Shown: piece after piece, positions 32,821 through 43,575 of the stretch | Layout: the number at the start of each line of letters is the position of its first letter | Position numbering within the stretch: position 1 is the first letter of the stretch | Assembly: GCA_027886185.1 (NCBI GenBank) | Contig: WOAB01000598.1 | Span: 1,364,001-1,428,000, forward strand | DNA from: Rheum nobile | Taxonomy: Eukaryota > Streptophyta > Magnoliopsida > Caryophyllales > Polygonaceae | Length of the DNA stretch: 64,000 nucleotides | Reading direction: 5' to 3' | Program-made: the position numbers and the translations under genes | Notes under the pieces: model-generated | What the model was told of the DNA's origin: nothing | What the model saw: only the letters and a program-made list of their open reading frames with translations | Databases searched by the model: none

Positions 32821-35800
32821 TTGGTTTGTACAATTCCGGGCTAGCCCGATCGGCCCGGACCGCCCGCCCAGTTAAAAAACTGGATTTGGACAACAATATT
32901 GGTCTGGTCGGGCCGGGCCCGGCATGGACATGCCTCTAAGCCCGGTCAGGCCTAGAAGCCTGGCCCAGTACCCGTTACTGTTCATATAACTAATATTTAT
33001 TTATAATTTTATATATATAAAAAAGAAAAGTAATCCTCACTCCCTTCTTTTCCCTCCTCGCCGCCTCACTCTCTGTCTCTTCTTTTCCTGAGCTCCTCCA
33101 TCTCCAATTCTCCATCCTCCTCAGTCCTCCCTCCATCTCCATCAACCTCACTCCTCAGTCCTCCCTCCATTTCCATTCTTCTCCCTCCATCTTGCGCCAC
33201 CGAGCCTCCCACTTGGTTCGCGCGTGTTGATTCGATCTGCGCCAGGCCGCCAGCTAATAGCCATCGAGCCACCGAGGCCACTGCAACCAGTCTCTACCGA
33301 GCCCTCGCCAGCGGCAACCATCGAGCCCTCGCTAGCGGCAGCCATCGAGCCCTCCACCTGGTTCGCGCAAGCCTTGCTGATCCGATCTGCGCTAGGCCAC
33401 CAGCCAAAGGGGATCAAGAACAGGTTACTCCAAATCTTTGCCCTCCTTTCTCTTTTATTGTCTATTTATATTGAAAAATTACAAAAGGGGGAAAGATTTG
33501 CAGCTGTTTCACAGCCTGAAAATTAATGGTGTGGGAAATCATAAGTTTATGAACCCAGGAAAAGCTAGATCGGTATTCAAACTTATACTTTATTTTCGTA
33601 TAAAAGTATTAGACTAGCAGATTGGGGAAAATCAGTTTAATACAAGCTCGTTGTTTTAGAGATGCAATTACTAATCGAACTGAACAAAAGCATTGCGTGT
33701 AAAAATCCACCCGGGAGCCACATAATTATTACAGTAAGAGTTCAATTGTTTTCATGTTGCAAAGCACTTCAATACATTATAAACTGAGCAAAGCACAACT
33801 GCTAGTGGTCTCAGTATAAAAGTTTAGAATTGATGGTACCTGACTGACGACAATATATGCATTTTATGCAGGATTTTGGCAATTTTTTTTATGTATTTTT
33901 AGCTTCTTTTTCTGTTTTTTTAACCATTTGGTGTTTTCAAATTGTTAGGGATGGAACCATCAATGGAGTCAGCTGATGACAATGTGGATATTCAAGTAGA
34001 TCAAATCAATACAAATACTCAGTGCACTTCAAAAGGAAAAAGACTGAAGTCACATGTCTAGGATAATATGACAAGAAGCACTCTGGGTGATGGTTCGATC
34101 ACCGCTCAATGCAATCACTGTAAGACTAACTTCAAAGCTAATCCAGATCATGGTACGTCTCATCTTAGAAGGCATATTGAGAAGTGTCCTGCTCGTAAAT
34201 ATCATGATATGAATTTTTTTTGCATTACTGGTTCTGGGTCTGGTGTTGCATCTGAATCTGTGACTGCTAATAACATGACAATGCATAAGCTTGCACCGAG
34301 TTTAGAGGCAATTCGTGATGATTTGGGTGTCTATTTTATAGCATGTGTGCTTCCTTTCAGTCAAGTTGAGTCAACGGGATTTAAAAATATTTTATGAGTG
34401 TGGTTGCACCCAATTGGAATCCCTTGAGTAGAGCAACAGTTTAGAGAGATGATTTGCTTAATTATAATTCTCTTAAACTTGCAATTGCTAAAGAATTTCA
34501 AAATGCTCATGGGCGTATAAGTTTCACAACTGATAATTGGAGAAGTGAACATAACACAGATGAGTTCATGTGTGTAACAGCTCACTGGATTGATAAAAAC
34601 TGGAAATTGCAAAAGAGAATTATTAAATTTGCTGCTTTGACACCTCAGATTCATGGTGCTTCTCTTGCTGATGAAATTTTGTTGTGCTTGGGTGAATGAA
34701 AAGTTAGTGAAAAGGTCTTTAGTTTCACTCTTGATAATGCATCGTATAATGACACAATGGTTGCATCTATTCGAAGTCATTTATTAAGGAAACACTCTTT
34801 AGTGTTGCATGGATAATTTTTTCACCTACGTTGTTCTTGTCATATTATTAATTTGGTGGTACAGACTGGTTTGAAGGTCATAGATGATGTTGTTGTTAAG
34901 ATTAGAAAGGTTGTCACTCATTTGAGGCATTCCATGCCAAAAAATAAGAAATTCTATGAAGTTGCTTCCACAAGTTTTGGTTTGAACATTGCTATGAAGC
35001 TTCGTTTAGATACGCCTACTAGGTGGAATTCTACTTTCACTATGCTCGATCGTTATATCTATTTTCGAGATGCTATTGATAGCTTTGTTTATAAGGATAT
35101 GGATTTGAGAGTGCATCGCCTTATAGAAGCAGAATGGGAAAAGGTTGTTCAGCTGAAAAGGTTCTTGAAAGTGTTTTATGATGTAACGAATGATTTTTCA
35201 GCCTCTAAGACACCTACTTCAAATCTGTATTTTTATGGGGTGTGGAAAATTCATAAGTTGTTGACAAGAAAATCAAAGGGTCCTCCTTCTATTCTATCTA
35301 GCATGGTGACAGAAATGCAAAAGAAGTTTGAAAAGTATTGGGAGGAGTACAATTTACTTATTTCTTGTACTGCTATTTCGGATCCTCAAATGAAGTTGGT
35401 AGGAATTGGTTTTCTGTATCAGAAATTGTTTGGTGATGTCTATGCTAAAGAGATGGTTCAGAAAATCAAGGACACCTTGGTTGATTTGTTGGAAGAGTAC
35501 AAGATTATATATGCTGATTTTGGTGATAACAGTGACAATGATGACGTGGGAAAGAACGCTAGATATGCTGATTGTGACTATGAATCTGATGGTGAGGATC
35601 TGGATGATTTTATGAATAAGGAAGCACAGACAGAAATCAGTACAGAGCTTGATCTTTATTTGAATGAAAAGCCCTCTAAAAAGGAAGAGGGTTTTGATAT
35701 TTTGGGTTATTGGAAGACTTCTTCTCAATTCGTTGTTCTTTCTGCTTTGGCTCGTGACATTGTATGTGTCTCCGTGTCTACAGTTCCTTTAGAATCATCT

Positions 35801-36564
35801 TTTAGCATGGGGAAGAAGATAATTACTTCTTGTAGAAGCTCTGTTGCCTCCTCAACGGTTGAAGCTCTTGCATGTCAAGAGGATTGGATCCAGGTAAAAT
35901 ATTATATAACTTAAACTAGTTGTTTTTTTATATTAAAAAGTTCTTTACCTATTTATTCACACTCTTTCTAACATGTTATTTTCAAATTCTAAGGTCCTCA
36001 TAGTTGCTTCATCATTGGTCCTCGTGTTGAACATGAGGATGGAGAAGTTGTAGAGTAGAGATGGTGTTTGAAGAGCAAAGAAGATTGGAGGATTGCTTGT
36101 TATTGTGTTCATTTTGTTTGGTTTGCAATGTGGATTTGTATTTCTTCGCATGGAATTGTATTTTTATGATGTTGCCTTGTTGGCACTCTTGTTTGCTTTG
36201 CAGGATTGTTGTGTTTTTATGTTGTATGGTATTTGCACTTTTGCAGGATTGTTGAATAGTTGAATGTTCTGTTTTTCTTTGGTTATAGTTTGCTTCTATA
36301 TTTGTGACATGTTGTGATTCTATGAAGCATTTAGGTACCCAATGACATATAAATCAGCCATATTAAAAAAATACATGTAAATAAGTCATATATTGTAAAT
36401 ATGTGTACAAAAAAATGCAGAAATATGAAACGGGCCAGCCTGCCGGGTAACCCGGCCCGGTTGATCGGACATGCCTGGGCAAAAAACCCAGCCCGGTCAA
36501 CCGGGCAAAAAAATGCAAAAAGCCCGGTCGGAATCCGGCCCGGGCCTGGACTTGTACATGTCTA
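32821..36564 (+). mobile_element. hAT-superfamily DNA transposon, 3744 bp, inactive
   Basis: Perfect 8-bp target duplication CTTGGGCC at 32813-32820 and 36565-36572. Left end TTGGTTTGTACAATTCCGGGC and the reverse complement of the right end TAGACATGTACAAGTCCAGGC match at 15 of 21 positions. Both subterminal regions are packed with CCCGG/GGCCCGG motifs (32847-32965 and 36424-36548), a known hAT habit thought to bind transposase. The interior carries a hAT transposase in the plus direction. TIR mismatches and transposase lesions indicate an old copy. Confidence 0.92.
33951..35914 (+). pseudogene. hAT transposase (BED zinc finger to hATC), disabled
   Basis: Encodes the cut-and-paste transposase of the surrounding hAT element. 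The frame starts at ATG 33951 (MEPSMESADDNVDIQ). The BED zinc finger follows: CNHCKTNF...HLRRHIEKC at 34109-34200, preceded by a TAG at 34059-34061 where a tryptophan is expected. The RNase H-like core is recognisable (RISFTTDNWRSEHNTDEFMC near 34513; CSCHIINLVVQ near 34833; DTPTRWNSTFTMLDR near 35009). The C-terminal hATC dimerisation region reads FDILGYWKTSSQF and VSTVPLESSFSMGKK near 35692-35818. Lesions are several stops (34395, about 34450, 34699, about 34815) and frameshifts. A spliced leader before 33951 is likely (AG at 33947-33948). No active product is possible without repair. Confidence 0.93.
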
Positions 36565-36572
36565 CTTGGGCC

Positions 36573-36972
36573 CATTAGTCCGTCAAATTAATAACAACCT
36601 TAATTGTGGTATTAAATCCTTTTGTATACATGTTGGGCCAGAAATACAAATTTCTGAAATTTGTATTTGGGCCTATAAGTTCATTAAGTTTTATGACGCT
36701 CATTAATTTGACTAACCATTAAATGGGCCAAAAAGCCCATATTTTTAATGTTTAAGGCCAGTATTTTTTATTCAGAAGTCCATTAACTGACATTGGTTTT
36801 GAGACCACTTATATTATTAATGCTATTACATTATAAGATATTAAAATTAGTAAATCAAACAAAAATACCCATTTTCTAATCTGAACTGTAAAATTTAATA
36901 GTTATCATAAAGTCGAGCCCTTTTCATATAATATCAATCTATTTTTTAGATTTTAACCCATTATAATATATA
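36573..36972. repeat. Dispersed repeat related to 47.7-48.6 kb
   Basis: gggccagaaatacaaatttc and aatttgtatttgggcctata at 36635-36680 recur with few changes at 48374-48424, including cattaagtttta/catta-tagttta continuations. This is the sequence into which the hAT element inserted (its target GGGCC is part of the motif). No coding frame. Confidence 0.6.
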
Positions 36973-36981
36973 TATAATATA

Positions 36982-37237
36982 GAGTGCGGTTCCGGTGCGG
37001 AGCACTCTTCCCGTGCGGACGTGCGGACATGCACTATAGGGCCTTATTTGTGCACTTTAGAGCCTTATTTGTGCACTTTTGCAAAAAATTTAAAAAATGT
37101 TTGGAAAACAATTTGTAAAAGAATTTTTTTTTTTGAAAAAGTGCACAAATAAGACATTAAAGTGCACAAATAAGGCCCTAAAGTGCATGCTCCGCACGTC
37201 CGCACGGGAAGAGTGCTCCGCATATGATCCAAACTCA
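36982..37237. mobile_element. Fold-back MITE, about 256 bp
   Basis: The left arm TGCGGAGCACTCTTCCCGTG CGGACGTGCGGA... (from 36994) is mirrored by the right arm ending at 37223, nearly perfect over about 55 bp and imperfect (caaataaggccctaaagtgc) for a further 40 bp, with a loop of about 60 bp around 37075-37135. Outer ends GAGTGCGGTTC and its counterpart GAGTTTGGATC continue the repeat. A candidate 9-bp target duplication TATAATATA (36973-36981, 37238-37246) lies in AT-rich sequence and is therefore weak support. Non-coding; superfamily not assigned. Confidence 0.8.
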
Positions 37238-37500
37238 TATAATATATATTAAATGAAGAACATGAAGAAAAGTCTTCATCAAGAACATTCATCTGAATAG
37301 TTTTCAGACTTAAACCTAAAAAAAAAAAGAATCAAAGTGATTTGATATTATAAAATGTACTTATGGGTTGATCTAGCTGAAATTAGATTATTTTCCAAAC
37401 TATGAAAGCGGTCAATAAGAATAAAACGATTCTACAGTATAGGTTAATTGAGACGTTTTATTCAATTGAAAGTTTTTAGGGTTTCACACTTAAGGGATCT

Positions 37501-37502
<2 letters not shown>

Positions 37503-37542
<40 letters not shown>
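37503..37542. repeat. (AG)20 microsatellite
   Basis: Forty bases of uninterrupted AG directly abut the left end of the Athila-like element at 37544. Confidence 0.95.
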
Positions 37543-37543
<1 letters not shown>

Positions 37544-37544
<1 letters not shown>

Positions 37545-38818
37545 GACGTGGCCGAAATATGTAATACAAATATCATTAAATGGCCTAGTCAAAGTAAATG
37601 TCCTAACAGACCTACTAAATGGATGTATAGTAAGCAAGTAAGGGTCGAACCCACAAGGAAGATCTGATGAAGTATGCAATTATGATTGACAAGTAACAAG
37701 GAAGGGGGGTTTTAGTTATCAAGGAGAATAAAGCAAACAAGTTTGATTGAGTTGAGAATATGATTGGGGAAAAAAGTTCCACTAGAACGAGATCCACAAT
37801 ACAGAGATATAATTTGATCACTGAAATCTATTCAATCCAAGTTCTTTCACTATTCTTATGGTTGTTCCCACCCTGATCTTAAGTACTATCAATTCTCACA
37901 GTTGTTGATAGACTTATCACAATATCAATGGAAGAAAACCTTACCACCAATAAAGCAATAGCAATGCACACAAGGATATATGATACATGCAAATAGAAGA
38001 AAACCTTACTACTTAACATGCAAATGATTCTCACTCACGATTGCGCACTCGTATTCCACTATATGCAACAATCGTGTATGCTACTAGATATGCACTTGTA
38101 TTCCACTATATGCAAATCCTAGCAATTGATAAATAGTATTCAACCTAGTTGATCAGGCTATGAGGAATAACAATAAATCAATATTCAATATAACCAAGAG
38201 AATCAAACCAACACTTATAAGAATAAGAACAAGGAATAGAAATCTCACAAACACATCAACTGTATTGCTTCAAACGTCTAGTAGAACAAAGGGAAATTAG
38301 TGCTCCATCAAAGGTGAATGAAACCCTAAAAAGTAAAATTGCGATAATAGAATTCTGATGCCTGGCTGCCTACTCAAGACCTAGAAAAAGGTCTTAAATA
38401 GGTTTAGGAAATAAGTTAACCTAATGCAAATAACAAAGGAAATAAAATAAAAGAAATAAGGAAATCTGAAATGAAATAAAGGAAATAAAATCTCCTGCTG
38501 GTCGCGAGGCGTGACGTGCCCACCGCGGGGCGGTGAGATCCACCGCGGGGCGGTGGCTTCTTCTAGCGCGACCAGCTCTTCTCTGAGACCCACCGCCGGG
38601 TCGCGGTGGCATCTGACGCGGGGCGGTGAAATCGCCCACTCCTTCTTCAGCTCCTCTTCTTCTTCTCTATCTCCATCTCCGTCTAAGCTGTAAATCCCTA
38701 GATATCTTCACTTTTCTCCACAACTTCTGGATTACAGACTTAACCACAAATCTCATCCTAAACTCCTCCAAATGATGCTAATAATTGCTAGTAAAGGTGC
38801 ATGAAATGACACCTATCA
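37544..38818 (-). repeat. 3' LTR of the Athila-like element
   Basis: On the minus strand it begins TGATAGGTGTCATTTCATGC at 38818, directly after the polypurine tract, and ends near CCACGTCA at 37544 (the latter boundary inferred from the possible target duplication). Contains the GC motif cluster at 38512-38630 and the U5-like gtaagcaagtaagggtcgaa. The truncated 5' LTR at 46360-47160 matches 38005-38818. Confidence 0.8.
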
Positions 38819-38835
38819 AATTCCCCCATACTTAG
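38819..38835 (-). other. Polypurine tract
   Basis: The minus strand reads CTAAGTATGGGGGAATT immediately before the LTR start; the neighbouring ACGAGTAAAGGT is typical of Athila-like elements. Confidence 0.85.
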
Positions 38836-39486
38836 ACCTTTACTCGTCCCGAGTAAGCTAATGATAAACTCACTCCCTCAATCAAACACCAAGGTCTCAG
38901 GAAGTATAAGAAAATATGACACCAGCAATTACAACATCTCAACAATCAGCTCCAGACAACCAAAACAAGTGATGGAAAAATAATTCTAATCCTAACTCCA
39001 ATCTAGCTCCTTATCGCTCCAAGAGTGGCCTACCCGAGTCCTCCTTATGACTCCCCTTATTATGACGCCTCGCCAAGAATAATGAGAAATCCTAAAATCA
39101 CTCTTCTTCTTTTACGCCCATCTTGCCTAGGCGCCCTCTCGGGTTTTCACCTAGCCACTCATTTCATTTTGCTAGATATCTCACAAATACTCGCATCACT
39201 CCAGTCCATTTTTGCACCGGTCTATACCAGTCGGACTACCTGCTTCTTACCTGAACCACCCTTTCGGGTTTTCAGCTCATCCCAGGATTTTGATTGCCTT
39301 TTTACATCTTTTTGGCTTTTTCATTTTTTTAAAAAGAAATACTCGAATGGAAATTACAGAAAAACAAAGCTATGTACAAAAGATAGACAGATAGCAAGTC
39401 TAAATCCCTCCCCCATACTTAAACCGAACATTGTCCTCAATATAGAAAAGAGAACAACAAATAAAATAGGGGCAGGAGAAATAAAC
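38836..39486 (-). other. 3' untranslated region of the Athila-like element
   Basis: No minus-strand frame; short plus-strand frames are incidental. A second purine tract (minus strand AAGTATGGGGGAGGG) lies near 39406-39420. Confidence 0.5.
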
Positions 39487-40725
39487 TCACTGTGGGCCTG
39501 ATGGCGGTGGTGGTGGGAACCTCCCGAAGTAGTCCCTCATATGAGCATCCATAGCGTCCAGACGCTCATCAACATCAGCGCGGAACTGGGTCTGCCAAGT
39601 CTGCAGACCGGTCTCTACTCGGGTTTTCCAATGCGTCTGCTGTACTGAGAATGCATCAAATCTTGCATACAACTCCTGCCAAGGTGTGGCAGGAGCATAA
39701 GAAGACGAGGGCACATCAAACTGGGTAGGCAAAGGGGCATCCTCACCCACAAACTCAGCAGCAGCAGCAGCACTAGGGCCCTCTCTAAACGGACCCGAAG
39801 GAGCAGCAACAGGGGTAGCGTCGGCAATAACTCTGCTATCACTGGGAATCCACCAATCTGCAAATGAAGGAGAATAAGTGAAAACCCGGGGAAGAATCAG
39901 AATATGACCATCATATGACGACCAAACTAAATCACCATCCATGCCCAATGGTTTCAGCATCGAGCACACTTTCATGTGCGCCATATCATACACCGCGTGA
40001 GCAACAGGTCGAGGAATCCGATCAGTAGCTATAATGTCAGCACAAAGAAGGGTGATCAAACCACCCCCACAAATATCACGTGGCTCACCATCACGAATCC
40101 TTTTCAGGGAACCCAGAAAGAGGGTAGCCCAACACGGCGTGTACATGACAAGCTCCAAGATGCTAAAAAACCACTGAAAATCCTTCAGAGGGACCTTACC
40201 ATCATCAGCATGGCCAAAGAAATCTCTCATCAACACCTTGTGGATCAACCTTAGGCAAGGGTTTACCAACTTCGAATTCACCTCCTGGCCCTTCTTGAAC
40301 GTCCTATGCGTGGCAGCCTCCCAAAACTCCATCATATCTATCTCAATGATGCCACCAGACCACCCATCAGATGGCTCCTTTGTAATGCCCAGGGCACCAC
40401 GAATCTCCTCAGCAGACAAAGTATAATCACGACCATTGTATGTGAACGTGACCTTCATCAATCTCTTGTCAGCGGAGCCATCAGAATACCTCTTAAACGA
40501 GGCAATGAACTGGTAACATAGCTCAGGATAAGCATCAGCGGCCTTGTTCAAGAAAGTCCCCAGGCCACACTCTGCTAAACACAGGGATACACACTCCAAC
40601 ATACCAAACTCAGCCAACGTCGGCTTGTCAAAGAATTTAGTAGCCAACACCTTCCTCTCCTTCACAACATTGTAGACCTCATTCTCATCCCTCGTAGATA
40701 CTTGCTTCCTACCTTTAGGTGCCAT
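39487..40725 (-). CDS. Athila-type accessory protein (putative plant transposon protein domain), intact
   Basis: Open frame of 425 codons from 40764; the internal ATG at 40725 (MAPKGRKQVSTRDENEVYN, 412 residues) is the likelier start because that beginning suits this family. Residues 40-260 carry the plant-transposon-protein domain typical of the extra ORF after integrase in Athila-like elements (KVTFTYNGRDYTLSAEEIRG, LVNPCLRLIHKVLMRDFFG, GGLITLLCADIIATDRIPRP). The C-terminal part is Ala/Ser/Pro-rich, then a helical WQELYARFDAFS...WQTQFRADVDERLD segment and a proline end. No signal peptide or convincing membrane segment is visible, so it is not an obvious envelope protein. Its role is unknown. 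It is striking that this frame is uninterrupted while gag and protease of the same element are decayed. The polymerase genes that should precede it are gone. Confidence 0.8.
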   Translation of the reverse strand: MAPKGRKQVSTRDENEVYNVVKERKVLATKFFDKPTLAEFGMLECVSLCLAECGLGTFLNKAADAYPELCYQFIASFKRYSDGSADKRLMKVTFTYNGRDYTLSAEEIRGALGITKEPSDGWSGGIIEIDMMEFWEAATHRTFKKGQEVNSKLVNPCLRLIHKVLMRDFFGHADDGKVPLKDFQWFFSILELVMYTPCWATLFLGSLKRIRDGEPRDICGGGLITLLCADIIATDRIPRPVAHAVYDMAHMKVCSMLKPLGMDGDLVWSSYDGHILILPRVFTYSPSFADWWIPSDSRVIADATPVAAPSGPFREGPSAAAAAEFVGEDAPLPTQFDVPSSSYAPATPWQELYARFDAFSVQQTHWKTRVETGLQTWQTQFRADVDERLDAMDAHMRDYFGRFPPPPPSGPQ

Positions 40726-41640
40726 AAGTAATGAATTGAGATGCTCAAAACAGAGGGCAACCAAGAGGACTTACAAACGAGCGAAAACACGAAGTCTGGT
40801 AGTCTCGACGCAGGGCGGTGGACGAGTCGCCGGGTCGCGGTGAGACAACTGGAACTTCACACCGGGTCGTGGTGGGGGTCGCCGCGGGGAGGTGGCTGGC
40901 AACGCGAGGCGGGGCAACGCGGGGCGGGGCAACGCGGGGCGGTGGACGACAGCGACGCGGTGGGGTTATGTGTTTGGCTTGTTTGTGAGGCTAGACTCCA
41001 AATTGGGCAAGGAAACTCAAGATTAAGGTATTTTGAGGCTAGGATCGGACCAAGAACGAGAGGGACTGGGGGGAGAATGGGGGATTTGGCTTGGAGAACT
41101 TGAGAGGGGTGCTGGATATGGAGGGTTTGAGAGAGTGGGGGCTAGGATAGGGAAAGGGAATAGGAAGAAGAGGGGTTGATGGGGCCGGTCATATACAATG
41201 GCCCAAAGAGAAATCTCGGCCCAAAAAGGGGGCCCAAACCGTCAAATCCTTAGTTACCACTCAAGAAATAAAAATTTTACTCCCCGTTTAAGGTTTTTTC
41301 GAGGCCCTTTATTCTTTTTTTTTTCGGAGTTGAGAAGGCATACGAGACCTCCACCGCGGGGTGGTGGTCTCCACCGCGGGGCGGTGGCTTCTACCGCGGG
41401 GCGATGAGAATTGGTTGGGAACACCGTCTCTCTCCATTTACTTTCGTACCTGAAATGTTAGTGACAGGCGAACGAAACAAAGCAAAATAAATTACGAAAT
41501 CAATCTAATAGAAAAGAAAAATTTAGGAAAACTACCTTGGGTTTCCTCCCGGACAGCGCCTTAGTTAACGTCGTTGGCTCGACGTACTTCAAATCAATCA
41601 CCACCTAGAATAGGATCCTTTCGGAATCCTCGTACTTAAC
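40726..41640 (-). other. Non-coding interior with GC motif cluster and integrase-end relic
   Basis: 40800-40960 and 41340-41405 hold repeated CGCGGGGCGGTGG-type motifs. 41540-41590 on the minus strand reads CGTCGAGCCAACGACGTTAA and GGAGGAAACCCAAGG, the conserved sequence that follows integrase in Athila-like elements, marking where the lost polymerase region ended. Confidence 0.55.
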
Positions 41641-42704
41641 TCTTCCTGCTGGAACTTCCCATGGAAAGGCTTAGACCTTAGACCATGTTCCCTCTTAGCC
41701 AATGAATCCATGATTGTTGCCTTTGGAGCATCTCCCCCATACTTAGAGCGATGTGGGGGCCGATAGGGCTTGACCTGATCATGCTACACGACACTAGATG
41801 AAGGCTCACAACCTTGTATGGTTAGTGCAGGGGGGCAAGTGCCCAAATTAGAGGGAATAGACTCTCCTATGTCATCGAGTAAGACATCATACTCATGCAA
41901 CTCAAAAGGTTCAGCAATAGCAGACAGTTCAACTATGGTCTCCACTATACTAGGCTTAACATTTTCCTGAATAGGATTATCAATATCACTAATGCAGCGA
42001 AGGGGAGGCAATTCAATGGAGTTGGCCTTATGAATATTATGCTAAAAAATTATTCCATCAAATTCCATAGTCAAAGTTCCACTATCTACATCAATCTTTG
42101 TCATGGCTGTTTTCATAAAAGGTCGACCTAACATAACAGGAGCAACATGCTCATCATAGTCCATATCCATAACGAAGAAATCAGCAGGGAAAATCAAAGG
42201 ACCTATCTTAACAAGAACATCCTCCACAATACCCTTAGGAGACACACAAGAACCATCAGCAAGTTGTATCATAATATTGGTATCATGCAAGGGTCCGACT
42301 CCTAAATCCTCAATCAATGAATAAGGCAAAACATTAATAGAGGCACCCAAGTCTAGCAAGGCTTTCCCAAATCGATGTTCACCTATAGCAATAGGAATAG
42401 TAAACGTACCTGGATCCTTGCACTTCTCAGGCATATGCCTTTGAAATACCGCCGAGACATGTTCACCAACCGGAACCTTCTTCTGGACCTTCAGCTTTTG
42501 TGTCCTCTTGACGGTGAACAACTCCTTCAAAAACTTGGCGTATCGAGGGATAGCCTTAATAAGCTTGAGAAGATGAATATTCACCTTACAGTTTCGAAAC
42601 GTCTCAAAAAGATCACTGTCGTCGGCGACCCTTCTAGCCTTTAGCGCCTCGGGAAAAGGTGCTGGTGGCTTCTCGGAACCAAGAGGGGGAAAAAACGGAC
42701 GAAC
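41641..42704 (-). pseudogene. Athila-type aspartic protease and start of polymerase
   Basis: Retropepsin-like protease that would process gag-pol. On the minus strand: VRPFFPPLGSEKPPAPFPEA (before 42644), FLKELFTVKRTQKLKV, then GEHRFGKALLDLGASINVLP with the active-site motif DLGA in place of D[ST]G, VDVLVKIGPLIFPADFFVMD-type strand, and VAPVMLGRPFMKTA. The frame stops at 42042 (TAG), resumes as CISDIDNPIQENVKPSIVET (42011-41784), stops, and continues as YRPPHRSKYGGDAPKATI. Reverse transcriptase is not found beyond. DLGAS is common in plant Athila proteases, so the protease motif itself need not be dead, but the reading frame is. Confidence 0.8.
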
Positions 42705-43570
42705 CTAATCATCAACACAGATCTCTTCTGCAAAGCAAGGATTTTGAAGGCCGGGTCGCGGTAGGCTCACCGTGGGGCGGTAGTTATCGCCGCGGGGCAA
42801 TGAGGTCACGGTGGGATTACTGAGACCTGTCGTCGGGTCGCGGCTAGTGTCGCCGCGGGGCGGTGGCAGGCATCCTTCTTTCCTGGCCTCAGCCTCAACT
42901 TGTCGCCGGGTCGCGGTGGAGTCCACCGCGGGGCGGTCACCAATATTCTTCTTCTCAGACTCGCTCTCCTCTTCAGCAATAGGAGGAACAACCAGCTTCT
43001 TTCCACTTCTGAGGGTGATGGCACTCACATTCTCCCTTGGATTCACTGTAGTCTGAGAGGGTAGGGAGTTAGATGTCCTCTGGTCAATCTTGGTTACAAC
43101 ATCATCCAGTTGACCAATCTGCCTCTCCATATTCTTTATGCTTGACTCAGTAGCCTAAACATGAGTGGCGAAATGATGAGTCAGAGTCTTTAGCATCTCT
43201 TCAGTAGTAGCACCAGAGGTTTGGCCTTGAGGCCTCTGTTGGTATGGGACTCTCTACTGGTATTGCTGTCGTGCTGGTTGTTGACCACCTTGGGGGTCGC
43301 TCCATATGAAACCCGGATGGTCTCGCCCTCTCGGATTGTAGTTGGGTTGTCCACCAAATTGTGGTCTAGGGGGTCCGTAACCTCCTACAGCATTCACTTC
43401 AGCAGTACCTTCCTCCTGCAGCTGAGGACAAGTATCGGTAGGGTGGAATTGATCACAACAAATTCCATATGCCTTGACTTGTTGAGGAGTGTTTTGGTTC
43501 GCCATTCTCTTCACCATCTCCTTCAACTCATCTAACTCATTCAACACTGGGTTCGGTCCTGCAGGAGTCA
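42705..43570 (-). pseudogene. Athila-like gag, C-terminal part
   Basis: Minus-strand pieces: PNPVLNELDELKEMVKRMAN, the zinc knuckle CCDQFHPTDTC (CX4HX4C with its preceding cysteine at GIC), YNPRGRDHPGFIW, then after stops MERQIGQLDDVVTKIDQRTS and SLPSQTTVNPRENVSAITLR, the hallmark gag end of this lineage. The next about 60 residues (PPPRGDTSRDPTTGLS, SLPRGDNYRPTVSLPRPG) are translated GC-rich repeat motifs (42745-42935) and look like insertions into the gag-protease linker. The upstream part of gag continues at 46220-46328 on the far side of the nested LTR (LTPDAAMERLQEMSEIT). Confidence 0.85.
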
Positions 43571-43575
43571 CAGCA

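Noticed and set aside
39487..40764. Retroviral envelope gene
   Set aside because: No signal peptide, transmembrane helix or cleavage site; the domain matches the plant-transposon-protein type accessory ORF.
42749..42935. Proline/arginine-rich extension of gag as a genuine protein domain
   Set aside because: The sequence is the same GC motif found in non-coding parts of the element, so the peptide is a by-product.
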